This document shows, piece after piece, positions 51,924 through 61,987 of a DNA stretch of 64,000 bases. Under the pieces are notes generated by a model that was not told where the DNA came from, made no database searches, and saw only the letters and a program-made list of their open reading frames with translations. The DNA is taken from contig NZ_JACRVU010000004.1 in the NCBI RefSeq assembly GCF_018811945.1, forward strand, positions 62,001 through 126,000, given 5' to 3'. The stretch is from Gluconobacter sp. P1C6_b (GTDB lineage: Bacteria > Pseudomonadota > Alphaproteobacteria > Acetobacterales > Acetobacteraceae). The position numbers and the translations under genes are program-made. Numbering within the stretch: position 1 is the stretch's first letter; each line of letters starts with the position of its first letter.

Positions 51924-52077
51924 GCGCGCGTCTGCCGGCTCCTGTGTCTGGTGCGGGCCTGGAACGTCTGCATCCGATGCAGAATGTCACGAATCTGCAA
52001 AGATAGCGTAACAGTGGAAGGCCATTTGGAGCCGTTTCTGGCGGATTTATGTTACGATGTCGAGCATAAAGGGCCGT

Positions 52078-52665
52078 TCAGCCCGGAACCATGTTCCGGC
52101 TTCGCATCATGTTCCGTCGCGTTTCCTCATCGAGAATGGCACGGATCCGGCGCGTCAGTTCCGTGGCATCGGTATATTTGCGGCCATAGGTCAGATTGAA
52201 CGTATGGTCGAAATCATCCGGATTGAGACCGGCATTGTGCTGGCTGATGGTCTCGATCTTGTCGAAGGCCTTGGCCAGCCGGGCTTCGGGAGAGGCTGCA
52301 TTTTCATATTCGTCCCACAGCGCCAGAAACTCGGCCTGAAGCTCGTCAGGCAGCGGTGCCATGATTGTCAGCAGATCCTCGCGCTCCTGCGCGGCTTTGT
52401 TGGCTGAGGCGTGTACCGAAATCGCGGGCACATCACCGTGAATGGCTTCCCCGAGATCATGCAGGATGCAGATTTTCAGCAGCTTCAGAAGGTCGATGCC
52501 CTCAAGCTGGTCGGCGAAGGTCATGACCAGCAGGCAGAGCGCCCATGTATGCTCCGCCGTGCTCTCGGTCTGGCCACCATGGGTGTAGGTCCGCCTCAGG
52601 ATGTCCTTGAGGCGCGACGCTTCCCGGAGAAAGTCGAGACGCTTTTCAAGATCGCCTTTTGTCAT
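52078..52665 (-). CDS. HD-domain 5'-nucleotidase-like phosphohydrolase (YfbR/HDDC2 type)
   Basis: This 195-residue protein has the HD metal site His39, His69-Asp70 (ILHDLGEAIHGD) and Asp135 (KAFDKIE), the pattern of YfbR and HDDC2 that dephosphorylate deoxynucleoside monophosphates. AGGA lies 8 nt before the ATG. A 41-residue membrane protein gene lies 48 nt upstream on the same strand. Confidence 0.87.
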   Translation of the reverse strand: MTKGDLEKRLDFLREASRLKDILRRTYTHGGQTESTAEHTWALCLLVMTFADQLEGIDLLKLLKICILHDLGEAIHGDVPAISVHASANKAAQEREDLLTIMAPLPDELQAEFLALWDEYENAASPEARLAKAFDKIETISQHNAGLNPDDFDHTFNLTYGRKYTDATELTRRIRAILDEETRRNMMRSRNMVPG

Positions 52666-52713
52666 GCTGGGGTCCTGTCTGTGGCGATGCGCATCGCGGC
52701 GGTGGCGAAGGCC

Positions 52714-52839
52714 TTATCCGACCAGCGCATGCAGGACTTCATATCCCACAAAGACCGCAGCGACCAGAAGCCCGAGCAACACAAGAAAACCGGGCCCCTC
52801 CTGAATGGACTTGAAGATTTTCACCATCAACTGAGCCAT
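52714..52839 (-). CDS. Small single-helix membrane protein (41 residues)
   Basis: ATG 52839 follows AGAGG at 6 nt and leads to TAA at 52714. The peptide has an amphipathic start (MAQLMVKIFKSIQEG), one hydrophobic helix (GFLVLLGLLVAAVFVGYEV) and a short tail (LHALVG). A good ribosome site, clean membrane helix and co-direction with the HD gene make it a likely real small protein. Function is unknown. Confidence 0.68.
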   Translation of the reverse strand: MAQLMVKIFKSIQEGPGFLVLLGLLVAAVFVGYEVLHALVG

Positions 52840-53047
52840 GAAACCTCTTTCCTGAAAAGAAGTGCAGTCCGGGAGCGCCAGTCAACAGGACTTCTGTTCG
52901 CGAACGGTTATAGCATTTCCAAGCATCCGTCTGCCGGAATATCCCCGCAAAATCCGGCGCTGTCATTGTCCGTTACGTTCCTGTCCTTGAGAATACCACA
53001 TTTCATCGGTCATCCTCGGCACCGAAGCATTGCTGATGGAGCATCTC

Positions 53048-53248
53048 ATGAAAAAGATTCTTGCTCTGGCTCTCGGAGCCGGTCTGACCCTGTCGCTGAC
53101 CGCCTGTTACGGCCCTTATGATGACCGCCGCGGTGGGCATCACCATCATCGTGGCGACGACCGCGGTTATGGTCAGGGTGGCATGGGCGGCCAGGGTATG
53201 GGTGGTCAGGGAATGGGCGGCGGTCAGGGGCGGCAGGGCGGCTGGTAA
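53048..53248 (+). CDS. Small Gly/His-rich lipoprotein
   Basis: This 66-residue protein has a lipoprotein signal ending LTAC (Cys20), then a HHHH stretch with Asp/Arg and a tail of GGQGMG-type repeats. The His and Asp residues might bind metal; the Gly/Met repeats are unstructured. ATG 53048 follows GGAGC; two earlier in-frame starts are less convincing. It stands alone and is followed by a hairpin. Confidence 0.75.
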   Translation: MKKILALALGAGLTLSLTACYGPYDDRRGGHHHHRGDDRGYGQGGMGGQGMGGQGMGGGQGRQGGW

Positions 53249-53259
53249 CAGCGTCCTCC

Positions 53260-53286
53260 GGGACGTGCCGGGCAAAGGCACGTCCC
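53260..53286 (+). terminator. Hairpin after the Gly-rich lipoprotein gene
   Basis: GGGACGTGCC-GGGCAAA-GGCACGTCCC is a perfect 10-bp stem 11 nt past the stop codon. No T-run follows, so it may be a factor-dependent terminator or an mRNA end protector. Confidence 0.55.
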
Positions 53287-53387
53287 CGCACCTGAAGGCA
53301 TGGAACTGCCGGATTTGACCTTCCGGCCGGCCTGTCGCTGAATGCGGCACGCAAGCGTCTCCCCCGATCCGGAAAATCCGTGCCTCG

Positions 53388-54809
53388 ATGAACACCCAGC
53401 CTCACCATTCCAGCCCGGATTCCCCTCAGGACGGCGGCTGGTTTCCCATTTCCATCCGTCTTTCAGGCGCTCGGGTCCTGCTCGTGGGCGGCGGGGAAAT
53501 TGCCGTCAACAAGGGGCGGCTGCTGCTCGATCACGGAGCGCGGATCGACGTTCTGGCTGAAAAGCTGCACCCGGTCGTGCAGGGCTGGGTTAAGAATGGC
53601 AGGGTCCGCCAAGTTGGCGAACGCGCGGATGATGCGGTGTTGCGCTGCCTGCTTCCGGGCTGCCGGCTGGTCTATGCCGCGACCGACAGCCGGGACATCA
53701 ACCGTCAGGTTGCGGCCCTGGCTGACGAACTGAATATCCCCGTCTGCGCGGTGGACGACCTAGGCCCTTCCAGCTTCATCACGCCTGCTCAGGTGCGCCG
53801 GGGCATGGTGCGCGTGGCTGTCTCCACCGGAGGCGCGGCGCCCGTTCTGGCGCGCCGCCTGCGCGAACAGATCGAGACGCTGCTGCCCGAAGGCACAGGC
53901 CGTCTGGCGGCCTATATGCAGTCGCGCCGGGCCCTCGTTTCGGGGCGCTATCCCAATGTTCAGGACCGCAAACGCATCTGGGAGGATTTTCTGGATGGTC
54001 CTGCTGCGGAAGCCGCGCGTTCCGGGGATGAAAGCCGGGCGGACGCGCGACTGGAGGCGCTTCTGGACGGGGATCGCAAGCCGGGAGAAGTCTGGCTGGT
54101 CGGGGCCGGTCCCGGCGATCCGGATCTGCTGACCCTCAAGGCGCTGCACCTGATGCAGAATGCGGATTCCGTTCTTTATGACAATCTGGTCTCGCCAGCT
54201 CTGCTGGATATGGTGCGGCGGGATGCCGAACTCGTCTTCGTCGGCAAGCAGCGGGACCGTCATGCCCTGCCGCAGGACGAGATCAACCGCGAGATGGTCC
54301 GCCGTGCACAGGCCGGCGAGCGTGTCCTGCGTCTCAAGGGCGGGGACCCGTTCATTTTTGGGCGTGGCGGTGAGGAAATCGAAGCTCTGGTCGCCGCCGG
54401 GGTCGCGTTCCGGCTGGTTCCGGGCATTTCCGCGGCCAATGGATGCGCAGCCTATTCCGGCATTCCGCTGACGCATCGGGACTGCGCGCAGGCCTGCCTG
54501 TTCGTGACCGGACATGCAAAGGCGGATGGCATTCTGGATCTGCCCTGGGACGACATGGCCGATCGCCGCCAGACGGTCGTGATCTATATGGGCATTTCGA
54601 CCCTGCCGCAGCTTGCCGCCGGACTTCTAGGAAAAGGACTGCCGGCTGACTGGCCGGTAGCGATCGTGGAGCGGGGCACGCAGCCGGGGCAGCGGGTCTT
54701 TACCGGAACGCTGTCCACCATCGCGCAGCAAGCAGCCGAAGCGCAGGTGAAATCGCCTGCGCTGGTGATCGTCGGACAGGTGGTTCGCCATCGGGTCGTC
54801 TCGCCCTGA
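53388..54809 (+). CDS. cysG: Siroheme synthase (trifunctional)
   Basis: This 473-residue fusion has an N-terminal precorrin-2 dehydrogenase/ferrochelatase part (VGGGEIA at 33-39, FITPAQVRRGMVRVAVSTGGAAP) and a C-terminal uroporphyrinogen-III methyltransferase part from about 228 (GAGPGDPDLLT at 239, LRLKGGDPFIFGRGGEE). It converts uroporphyrinogen III to siroheme, the cofactor of sulfite and nitrite reductases. No cys or nir genes are adjacent. Confidence 0.96.
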   Translation: MNTQPHHSSPDSPQDGGWFPISIRLSGARVLLVGGGEIAVNKGRLLLDHGARIDVLAEKLHPVVQGWVKNGRVRQVGERADDAVLRCLLPGCRLVYAATDSRDINRQVAALADELNIPVCAVDDLGPSSFITPAQVRRGMVRVAVSTGGAAPVLARRLREQIETLLPEGTGRLAAYMQSRRALVSGRYPNVQDRKRIWEDFLDGPAAEAARSGDESRADARLEALLDGDRKPGEVWLVGAGPGDPDLLTLKALHLMQNADSVLYDNLVSPALLDMVRRDAELVFVGKQRDRHALPQDEINREMVRRAQAGERVLRLKGGDPFIFGRGGEEIEALVAAGVAFRLVPGISAANGCAAYSGIPLTHRDCAQACLFVTGHAKADGILDLPWDDMADRRQTVVIYMGISTLPQLAAGLLGKGLPADWPVAIVERGTQPGQRVFTGTLSTIAQQAAEAQVKSPALVIVGQVVRHRVVSP

Positions 54810-54961
54810 CGTGAGTGGATCTGCAGGGCAGGCAGATGCAGTCTTTCAGCCATGCTTTGAGTGCATATCGCTCCGTATGATCCTGCGGGTTGCTCACGGG
54901 CTCACCTGCCTGTGAAACTCCTGTTCTTTCAGTCACATCGCGTTTCACAGTCCGGGGCCCC

Positions 54962-55918
54962 ATGAGCACAGTTGCGTCCATTATCGTCTCGATCGCAGAG
55001 GAAATGCGCACGGCCTCCGAGCGGGGCACGGTCGCCAACTACATTCCCCCGCTCGCACGGGTGGATCTGAACCGGTTCGGCATGGCCGTTGTCGGCATGG
55101 ACGGGGAGACGCATACGGTCGGGGATGCGGAAGTCCCCTTCTCGGTCCAGAGCGTGTCCAAGGTCTTCAGCCTGAGCATGGCGCTCAATGCGATGGGTGA
55201 CGAGCTGTGGGGACGGGTGCGTCAGGAGCCGTCAGGCAGCGCGTTCAATTCCATCGTCCAGCTTGAAAACGAGCACGGCATCCCCCGCAATCCGTTCATT
55301 AATGCGGGCGCCATCGTCATCGCTGATATTCTGGTCTCGCGTTATGGCCGCGAGAATGCCCAGACGCGCCTTCTGGATTTCCTGCGTCCGCTGGTTAGTG
55401 ATCCGTCCTCGATTGACATTGATACCGATGTCGCCCGGCAGGAGCGTGAGACCGGTTTTCGCAACATGGCGCTGGCGAACTACATGCGGACCTTCGGGAA
55501 TATCCGCAACGTGGTCGAGGACACGCTGGATTTCTATTTCCATCAGTGCGCACTCACCATGAGCTGTCACCAGCTGGCGCAGGTCGGGACCTGTCTGATG
55601 ACGGGCGGCCGGAACCCACTTACGGGCGAGCGCGTCATGTCCGAGCGCAATGCGCAGACAATCCTCGCGCTGATGATGATGTGCGGCCATTATGACGGCT
55701 CCGGCGCTTTCGCCATCCGTGTCGGTCTGCCGGGAAAATCCGGTGTCGGGGGCGGGATCCTCGCCATTGCGCCGGGCGTGGCGTCCATTGCCGTCTGGTC
55801 GCCGGGACTGAATGCTCAAGGCAATTCCCTGCTGGGCACACGTGCGCTGGAACGGCTGGTGCAGCATACGGGATGGTCAGTTTTCCGCGCCAGCCCCTGG
55901 GTTGCCAACCCGGCCTAA
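54962..55918 (+). CDS. glsA: Glutaminase
   Basis: This 318-residue enzyme of the serine-dependent beta-lactamase fold hydrolyses glutamine to glutamate and ammonia. Ser64-x-x-Lys67 is the nucleophile pair (SVQSVSK). [10 protein letters not shown], the catalytic-Tyr region NYMRTFGNI and [11 protein letters not shown] are conserved. ATG 54962 is favoured; the open frame extends 24 residues upstream without similarity. Confidence 0.95.
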   Translation: MSTVASIIVSIAEEMRTASERGTVANYIPPLARVDLNRFGMAVVGMDGETHTVGDAEVPFSVQSVSKVFSLSMALNAMGDELWGRVRQEPSGSAFNSIVQLENEHGIPRNPFINAGAIVIADILVSRYGRENAQTRLLDFLRPLVSDPSSIDIDTDVARQERETGFRNMALANYMRTFGNIRNVVEDTLDFYFHQCALTMSCHQLAQVGTCLMTGGRNPLTGERVMSERNAQTILALMMMCGHYDGSGAFAIRVGLPGKSGVGGGILAIAPGVASIAVWSPGLNAQGNSLLGTRALERLVQHTGWSVFRASPWVANPA

Positions 55919-55924
55919 TGAGTC

Positions 55925-57259
55925 TCAGCCCGCCAGCGTGTCGTAAAGCAGCTTGAAGTTCAGCAGCAGGATCAGTCCCGCAACGCCCCAGGACAGGACG
56001 CGGACGGGTGCCGAGATCACGAATTCGCCCATTTTCCGATGGTCCGAGACGAACATGACCAGCGGTATGACGGCAAACGGCAGTTGCAGCGACAGGATGA
56101 CCTGACTGGCCATCAGCAGATCGCCTACGCCCCGGTTGCCATAGATCAGCGTGACGATTGCCACGGGAACGATGGCCAGTCCGCGTGTCAGAAGTCGTCT
56201 GGCCCAGTGAGGGATGCGGAGGTGCAGAAAGCCTTCCATGATGATCTGTCCGGCCAGCGTGCCGGTGATCGTCGAATTCGTCCCTGCTGCCAGAAGGGCA
56301 AGCGCGAACAGCGTGGACGCCATGCCAAGCCCGAGGATCGGGGAAAGCAGCCTGTAGGCATCCTGGATTTCCGCTACGTCCTGATGGCCGGAAGTGTGGA
56401 ACGCGGCGGCCGCTACGATCAGGATCGCCGCATTGATGAACAGCGCCAGTGTCAGGGCAATCGTGCTGTCCCAGGTTGTCCAGCGGATCGCATCCCGCCG
56501 CCCGGCTGGTGTGCGGTCATAGGCGCGGGTCTGCACGATCGAGGAATGCAGATACAGGTTATGCGGCATGACCGTGGCACCAATGATGCCGATGGCGACA
56601 TAGAGCATCCCCGGCGTCGTCACGATCTTCGGATCGGGGAGGAGCCCGGCCAGAATGCTGTGTACGGGCGGAGCTGCAGCGACAAGCTGGATCCCGAAGC
56701 ACAGCGCGATCACTCCCAGAAGCGCGATCACGAATGCTTCCAGATAGCGGAAGCCCTGATTCATCAACAGCAGCACGATCAGCGCATCCAGAATGGAGAG
56801 GAGTGCGCCGCCCAGAAGCGGCAGTCCGAACAGAAGCTGAAGCGCCACTGCCGTACCAATCACTTCTGCCAGATCGCAGGCAATGATGGCCAGTTCACAC
56901 GCCAGCCACAGCACGATGTTCACGCTCGGCGAGAAATGATCCCGGCACGCCTGCGCCAGATCGCGTCCCGTCGCGATCCCGAGGCGGGCGGAAAGGGCCT
57001 GAAGCAGAATCGCCATCAGGTTTGACAGCATGATGACGCAGAGCAGCGTATAGCCGTAGCGCGACCCGCCCTGCAGGTCGGTGGCCCAGTTGCCGGGGTC
57101 CATATAACCGACCGAAACCATGAACCCCGGCCCCACAAAAGCCAGGAAGCGCCGGAACCAGGACGCATCCGCTCCCGGAACCCGGATGCTGGAAAAGGCA
57201 TCGGGCAGGCTCGGGCGCATCTCCGGGGACGGTGTGTGGGGCGAGGGGGTGTCTGACAT
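55925..57259 (-). CDS. mntH: Manganese/iron transporter, Nramp family
   Basis: This 444-residue, 11-helix membrane protein has the metal site DPGNW (54-58) in helix 1 and MPHN in helix 6. It imports Mn(II) with protons. The start is probably ATG 57259; an ATG at 57280 adds seven residues. The gene is divergent from mntR, so regulation by manganese is direct and local. Confidence 0.95.
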   Translation of the reverse strand: MSDTPSPHTPSPEMRPSLPDAFSSIRVPGADASWFRRFLAFVGPGFMVSVGYMDPGNWATDLQGGSRYGYTLLCVIMLSNLMAILLQALSARLGIATGRDLAQACRDHFSPSVNIVLWLACELAIIACDLAEVIGTAVALQLLFGLPLLGGALLSILDALIVLLLMNQGFRYLEAFVIALLGVIALCFGIQLVAAAPPVHSILAGLLPDPKIVTTPGMLYVAIGIIGATVMPHNLYLHSSIVQTRAYDRTPAGRRDAIRWTTWDSTIALTLALFINAAILIVAAAAFHTSGHQDVAEIQDAYRLLSPILGLGMASTLFALALLAAGTNSTITGTLAGQIIMEGFLHLRIPHWARRLLTRGLAIVPVAIVTLIYGNRGVGDLLMASQVILSLQLPFAVIPLVMFVSDHRKMGEFVISAPVRVLSWGVAGLILLLNFKLLYDTLAG

Positions 57260-57428
57260 CAGGAGTGTATTCAATCCCATCGGGAATGAATATTCAACAT
57301 GCTATATTGATGAGCCTCATGAAAAACCGGGATATCGGGAAAACGTGATGGATCCTACTGGCACACATGTCGGGAATGTTTTATTCCGCCGTGAATAATG
57401 TTTTCTGCATGGAGGCACAGGGCGGGGC
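57260..57428. promoter_or_regulatory. mntH-mntR divergent control region
   Basis: An imperfect 15-bp palindrome CAACATGCTATATTG (57295-57309) next to the perfect TGAATATTCA (57287-57296) lies 28-50 nt upstream of the mntH start and is the best MntR-box candidate. CGGGAATG occurs twice, at 57281 before mntH and at 57371 before mntR. Confidence 0.5.
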
Positions 57429-57920
57429 ATGGAACGGAAAAGACGTCTCAGGGATATCGCGCCCAAGGAGACGCTGCCTGACGTCGAAACCCATTCCGAA
57501 GGGTTCCGCGCCAATCGCGAGGCGCGGCGTAATGTGCTGGTCGAGGATTATGTGGAACTGATCTCGGATCTGCTGTCCGAAGGGCAGGAGGCCCGGCAGG
57601 TCGATATCGCCGGGCGTCTGGGCGTGTCGCAGCCGACGGTGGCGAAGATGCTCGCCCGCCTTGCAACGGAAGGCTACGTAACACAGAAGCCCTATCGGGG
57701 TGTTTTCCTCACGCCTGCTGGACAGGACATGGCGGACAGGGCGCGGCATCGGCACCGGATCGTGGAAGCGTTCCTGCTGGCCCTGGGCGTGAGCGAGGAA
57801 AATGCCCGCGTCGATGCCGAAGGCGTGGAGCATTACGTCGGGAGCGAAACCCTGACCCTGTTCGAAAAGGCGCTTCGCGGAAATCTGAAACAGTTCATGC
57901 AGGCGCTGCCCGACGCCTGA
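57429..57920 (+). CDS. mntR: Manganese transport regulator MntR (DtxR family)
   Basis: This 163-residue repressor matches E. coli MntR along its length: [12 protein letters not shown], the winged helix-turn-helix [22 protein letters not shown], and the metal-binding dimer domain with [29 protein letters not shown]. With bound Mn(II) it should repress mntH across the shared control region. Confidence 0.96.
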   Translation: MERKRRLRDIAPKETLPDVETHSEGFRANREARRNVLVEDYVELISDLLSEGQEARQVDIAGRLGVSQPTVAKMLARLATEGYVTQKPYRGVFLTPAGQDMADRARHRHRIVEAFLLALGVSEENARVDAEGVEHYVGSETLTLFEKALRGNLKQFMQALPDA

Positions 57921-57929
57921 GAACGGGAG

Positions 57930-58748
57930 TCAGGTGCAGATTTCGAGCTTCACGTCGTCCTGCGCCAGAGCCTTGGCGATGGACGGCTTGAGATGTGAGT
58001 CCGTCAGAACCCGGTCGAATTCCGACAGGGATGCCAGACGGTGCAGGCCGCCCTTGCGGAATTTCGTGCTGTCCACCAGCAGGACGCACTGATCCGCAAT
58101 GTCCATCATGGCCCGCTTGACCTTCACCACGTCCTGATCGTTCTGGAACGCGGTTCCGTTGTGGATGATGGATGTCGAGAGGAACATCATGTTTGCCCGC
58201 AGCGACTGTGCCGCCTGTTCGCAGACCAGGCCGAAAAATGCGTTGCGCGGTGGATTGTAGTCGCCGCCAAGGCAGATCAGCTTCAGATTGGGATAGGGCG
58301 AGAGTGCCTGGATCACGCCGACGGCGTTCGTAATGATCGTCAGTGGCGCCAGGGCCGGGAGCAGGGGCAGCATCGCCGCGACGGTCGTGGAATCGTCCAG
58401 GACCAGAACCTGCTCGGGCTGGATCAGCGAGATAGCCCGCTGGATGATGGCGTCCTTGAGATCCGTAGCCCGGGAGCGGCGGAAATTGACGGTTTTCTGC
58501 GTTGTAACCTTGTTGCGCAGAACGATGCTGCCATGCAGCTTGTCAATCAGACCCTGCTGGACCAGCGCATGCGCATCGCGATGGATCGTCATGCGGCTGA
58601 CATCGAAACGCTCGGCCAGACCTTCGATCGTGGCGCTGCCGGTTTCGAGAAGAACGTCGAGGATCTGTTTCTGGCGGGCCGAATTATCCCGTCGTTTTGA
58701 ACTCTGCGGCAAGGCGGTGGGGATCACGGAGCCCGAACCATCAGTCAT
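57930..58748 (-). CDS. DeoR/GlpR-family transcriptional regulator
   Basis: This 272-residue protein has an N-terminal DeoR helix-turn-helix (about 24-75: QKQILDVLLETGSATIEGLAERFDVSRMTIHRD) and the sugar-phosphate-isomerase-like effector domain with VLDDSTTVAAMLPLL, FLSTSIIHNGTAF and VDSTKFRKGGLHR. Such regulators sense phosphorylated sugars or glycerol-3-phosphate. It lies just downstream of mqo, so it could control carbon oxidation genes here, but its target is unknown. Confidence 0.88.
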   Translation of the reverse strand: MTDGSGSVIPTALPQSSKRRDNSARQKQILDVLLETGSATIEGLAERFDVSRMTIHRDAHALVQQGLIDKLHGSIVLRNKVTTQKTVNFRRSRATDLKDAIIQRAISLIQPEQVLVLDDSTTVAAMLPLLPALAPLTIITNAVGVIQALSPYPNLKLICLGGDYNPPRNAFFGLVCEQAAQSLRANMMFLSTSIIHNGTAFQNDQDVVKVKRAMMDIADQCVLLVDSTKFRKGGLHRLASLSEFDRVLTDSHLKPSIAKALAQDDVKLEICT

Positions 58749-58866
58749 GTCTCAAATCGATTCCTGAGCGTGAAAGCAAACAGATGAATGTAAAATCACA
58801 TCCACCATATCAGGCCGGAACAGGTCTGTAACGCCTCATGGACACAATCCGGCCTTAAAAAGGTGA

Positions 58867-60369
58867 TCATCCGGCCTCTTCCGCAATTCCCAGGACCTTT
58901 GCCGTGTCGCGGCGCAGCGTTGCGCAGGCTGCTGCATCCTGCGTCAGATCCACGCCATAGGCGGGAAAAACCTGACGCAGACGGGGCAGCCAGTCACCCT
59001 CGACAAGCCGTTCGGGGAAGCAGCCCTGTACGACCTGCAGCGCCACGGATGCTGCAATAGAGGCGCCGGGAGAGGCGCCCAGCACCGCGACGAGAGAGCG
59101 GTCGGCGTTTTTGACAAGTTCAGTGCCGAAGCGGAGTTTTCCGTGCAGGCCTCTGTCCGGCCGGATAATCTGCACCCGCTGCCCGGCCACGACCTTGCTC
59201 CAGTCTTCGGGCCGCGCGGTCGGATAAAAGTCCAAAAGCGCCCGGAAACGTGCCTCGTTCGTCTGGAGGACTTGCTTTGCGAGATAGTCCAGCAGGCCAA
59301 GATTGTCTTTTCCGGCCGTCAGGGCCGGGATGATGTTTTTTGGCGTGAGGGAGCGGAAATAATCCGTCCACGACCCGCTCTTGAGAAACTTCGTGGAGAA
59401 ACCGGCATACGGCCCGAAGAGCAGGCAGGATTTCCCGTCGATCACGCGCGTATCGAGATGCGGGACCGACATGGGCGGGGAACCGACAGGGGCCTTGCCG
59501 TAAACCTTGGCGTGGTGCTGGCGCGTGATGGCCGGGTCGGTGCAGCGCAGCCAAAGCCCGCTGACCGGGAAGCCCGCGTAATGCGTCGCCTCGGGGATGC
59601 CGGATTTCTGAAGCAGCGGCAGGGCATTGCCGCCGGCGCCGATGAAGACGAAGCGCGTCAGGACCGTTGTGGCATAACCGCTTTCGGTATCCGTTGCCGT
59701 AACGCGCCAGCGGCCGTCTTCGGTTCGGGTCAGATCCGTGACGCGATGGTTGTAGTGGATGGAGACGTTACGGTCTGTCCTGAGCGATGCGGTCAGGGCA
59801 TGCGTCAGGGCGCCGAAATTGACGTCCGTTCCTTCCTTGATGCGCGTGGCCGCGACGGGCTGTGTCGTATCGCGACCCGCCATGGCGAGCAGGGCCCATT
59901 GCGCGATGATGGCAGGATCATCGGTGTATTCCATGTCGGCAAAGCAGTGATGAGCGACCATGGCCTCATAGCGGGCCCTGAGGAACGCCACATTCTCCGC
60001 ACCCCAGACCAGACTGATATGCGGGCAGGGCTGCACGAACGAGGCCGGATCGGCAATGCGGCCTTCACGGACCCAATGGGCCCAGAGCTGCCGGGAGAGG
60101 TCGAACTCCGTATTGACGGCCAACGCTTTGGAAATATCGACGCTGCCATCCGCGCGCTGGGGTGTGTAGTTCAGTTCGCAGTTGCCCGCATGTCCGGTCC
60201 CGGCATTGTTCCAGGCATAGGAGCTTTCCTGCCCGCAGTCGGAAAGGGTCTCGAACATCACCATCGAGAGCGACGGATCCAGCTCGCGCAGCAGGGCGGC
60301 AAGCGTGGAACTCATGATCCCGGCACCGATCAGGACGATATCGGGGCAGAGGCTGGAGAGTGACGGCAT
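58867..60369 (-). CDS. mqo: Malate:quinone oxidoreductase
   Basis: This 500-residue FAD enzyme passes electrons from malate to ubiquinone. The FAD site GAGIMS (15-20), the Mqo blocks SYAWNNAGTGHAGNCELNYTP and LDTRVIDGKSCLLFGPYAGFSTKFLK, and the end SPGASIAASVAL are present. In Gluconobacter, with its incomplete citric acid cycle, it is one of the few cycle-type oxidations left. It is followed downstream by a DeoR regulator and preceded by D-lactate dehydrogenase, all on the minus strand. Confidence 0.95.
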   Translation of the reverse strand: MPSLSSLCPDIVLIGAGIMSSTLAALLRELDPSLSMVMFETLSDCGQESSYAWNNAGTGHAGNCELNYTPQRADGSVDISKALAVNTEFDLSRQLWAHWVREGRIADPASFVQPCPHISLVWGAENVAFLRARYEAMVAHHCFADMEYTDDPAIIAQWALLAMAGRDTTQPVAATRIKEGTDVNFGALTHALTASLRTDRNVSIHYNHRVTDLTRTEDGRWRVTATDTESGYATTVLTRFVFIGAGGNALPLLQKSGIPEATHYAGFPVSGLWLRCTDPAITRQHHAKVYGKAPVGSPPMSVPHLDTRVIDGKSCLLFGPYAGFSTKFLKSGSWTDYFRSLTPKNIIPALTAGKDNLGLLDYLAKQVLQTNEARFRALLDFYPTARPEDWSKVVAGQRVQIIRPDRGLHGKLRFGTELVKNADRSLVAVLGASPGASIAASVALQVVQGCFPERLVEGDWLPRLRQVFPAYGVDLTQDAAACATLRRDTAKVLGIAEEAG

Positions 60370-60425
60370 GATGCTGAAATCCGGCAGGGACTGGAAAGAA
60401 AGGCGGCTGAAAGATCCCCGAAAGC

Positions 60426-61859
60426 TCAGCCCGTGTAAACAGGGCCGGCCAGCAGGAGCTTGCCGGGGTTGAGGATATGGTGCGGATCCATCGTATTCTT
60501 CAGGGCACGCATGACGCTAAGGCTTCCCGCACCATGCTCGGTTTCCAGAAACTCCAGCTTGCCCATGCCCACGCCATGTTCCCCGCTGCATGATCCATTC
60601 AGGGACAGCGCACGGGCGACGATCTTGCGGTCCAGATCAAGGGCGAGCTGATGTCCTTCGGGAGTATCGTCCGTGATGATGAGCGTATGGAAATTGCCGT
60701 CGCCCACATGGCCCAGAAGGGGCGCGCGCAGGCCGGACGCCTCGATGTCGCGGTGCACGCCCTCGATCAGCTCGCCCAGACGGGAAATCGGGACGATGCA
60801 GTCCGTGGAAATAACACGTGCGCTGGGAACGATGGCCTTCGCGGCCCAGTAGGCGTCATGCCGCGCTTTCCACAGGCGCGTGCGCTCTTCGGGGCTTTCG
60901 GCCCAGGCAAAGCCCAGTCCGTTATTGCCGGAGGCGATGGCTTCGGTCGTCTCGACCTGTTCCCGTACGGCTGCGGGCGAGCCCGTGAACTCGAAGAACA
61001 GCGTGGTCAGGGGCTGATATTCGCTCAGGCCGGAATACTGGATGGAAGCCGCCATCTGCATGCTGTCCATCAGTTCCACGCGGGTGATGGGGATGCCGCA
61101 CTGGATGATTTCCATGGCGGTCTGGATCGCGTCATGCAGACTTTCGAACTGGCAGATTGCAGCCGAAACACTGTCCGGGCGCCCGTGCAGACGGAGCTGG
61201 ACTTCCGTAATGATCCCGAGCGTACCTTCCGAGCCGACGAACAGGGATGTCAGGTCATAGCCGGTGGACGACTTGCGCACGCGGCCGCCCGTGCGGATGA
61301 TTTCGCCAGTTGCGAGAACGACCGTCAGCCCCAGCACATTCTCCTTCATCGTGCCGTAGCGCACGGCGGCCGTGCCAGAGGCGCGTGTGGCGCACATGCC
61401 GCCGATCGTGGCTTCCCCGCCCGGATCGACCGGAAAGAACAGGCCCGTATCGCGGATTTCCACGTTCAGGGTCTGGCGCGTGATGCCCGCTTGCACCCGG
61501 CAGTCCAGATCCTCGGCATTCAGTTCCACGATGGCGGTCATGCGGGACAGATCAAGGCTGATGGCCTGTTCGGGCGGCACGACATGGCCTTCGACCGAGG
61601 TTCCGGCGCCGAACGCCACGACCGGAACGCGCCATTCATGGCAGTGCCGCAGGACGGTTGCGACATCCTGCGTGCTTTCCGCAAACACTACCGCCTCGGG
61701 CAGGCGGGAGGCATTCATGGCCTCGCCGTGGCTGTGTTCTTCGCGCACGGAGGGTGCCGTGCTGATCCGCTTGCCCATGACAGGCTGGAGGGCTTTGAGA
61801 ACGGCCTGAAGGCGGTCCGGAGCGGAGGCGGAAGAGACGGTCATGACTGGTTCCGGCAT
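60426..61859 (-). CDS. dld: FAD-linked D-lactate dehydrogenase
   Basis: This 477-residue flavoenzyme has an FAD_binding_4 domain (PVVAFGAGTSVEGH at 79-92, DPGGEATIGGMCATRASG) and an FAD-oxidase C domain (LLGHVGDGNFHTLI, SGEHGVGMGKLEFL, MDPHHILNPGK). It should oxidise D-lactate or a related 2-hydroxyacid to the keto acid and feed the respiratory chain. I recall the Gluconobacter homologue (GOX2071) as a D-lactate dehydrogenase. The start may be ATG 61844, which has CGGA upstream. Confidence 0.9.
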   Translation of the reverse strand: MPEPVMTVSSASAPDRLQAVLKALQPVMGKRISTAPSVREEHSHGEAMNASRLPEAVVFAESTQDVATVLRHCHEWRVPVVAFGAGTSVEGHVVPPEQAISLDLSRMTAIVELNAEDLDCRVQAGITRQTLNVEIRDTGLFFPVDPGGEATIGGMCATRASGTAAVRYGTMKENVLGLTVVLATGEIIRTGGRVRKSSTGYDLTSLFVGSEGTLGIITEVQLRLHGRPDSVSAAICQFESLHDAIQTAMEIIQCGIPITRVELMDSMQMAASIQYSGLSEYQPLTTLFFEFTGSPAAVREQVETTEAIASGNNGLGFAWAESPEERTRLWKARHDAYWAAKAIVPSARVISTDCIVPISRLGELIEGVHRDIEASGLRAPLLGHVGDGNFHTLIITDDTPEGHQLALDLDRKIVARALSLNGSCSGEHGVGMGKLEFLETEHGAGSLSVMRALKNTMDPHHILNPGKLLLAGPVYTG

Positions 61860-61987
61860 GAAGAAAGGATGCCCTTCATAAGCCGGATCGGAGCCCCGGG
61901 AAATATCTTCGGATCAATATGGGGGAAGAAAATGGAATAATCTGTCGGCAAATGAATGTACGATGCAAGATCAGATATTATCCGTGA

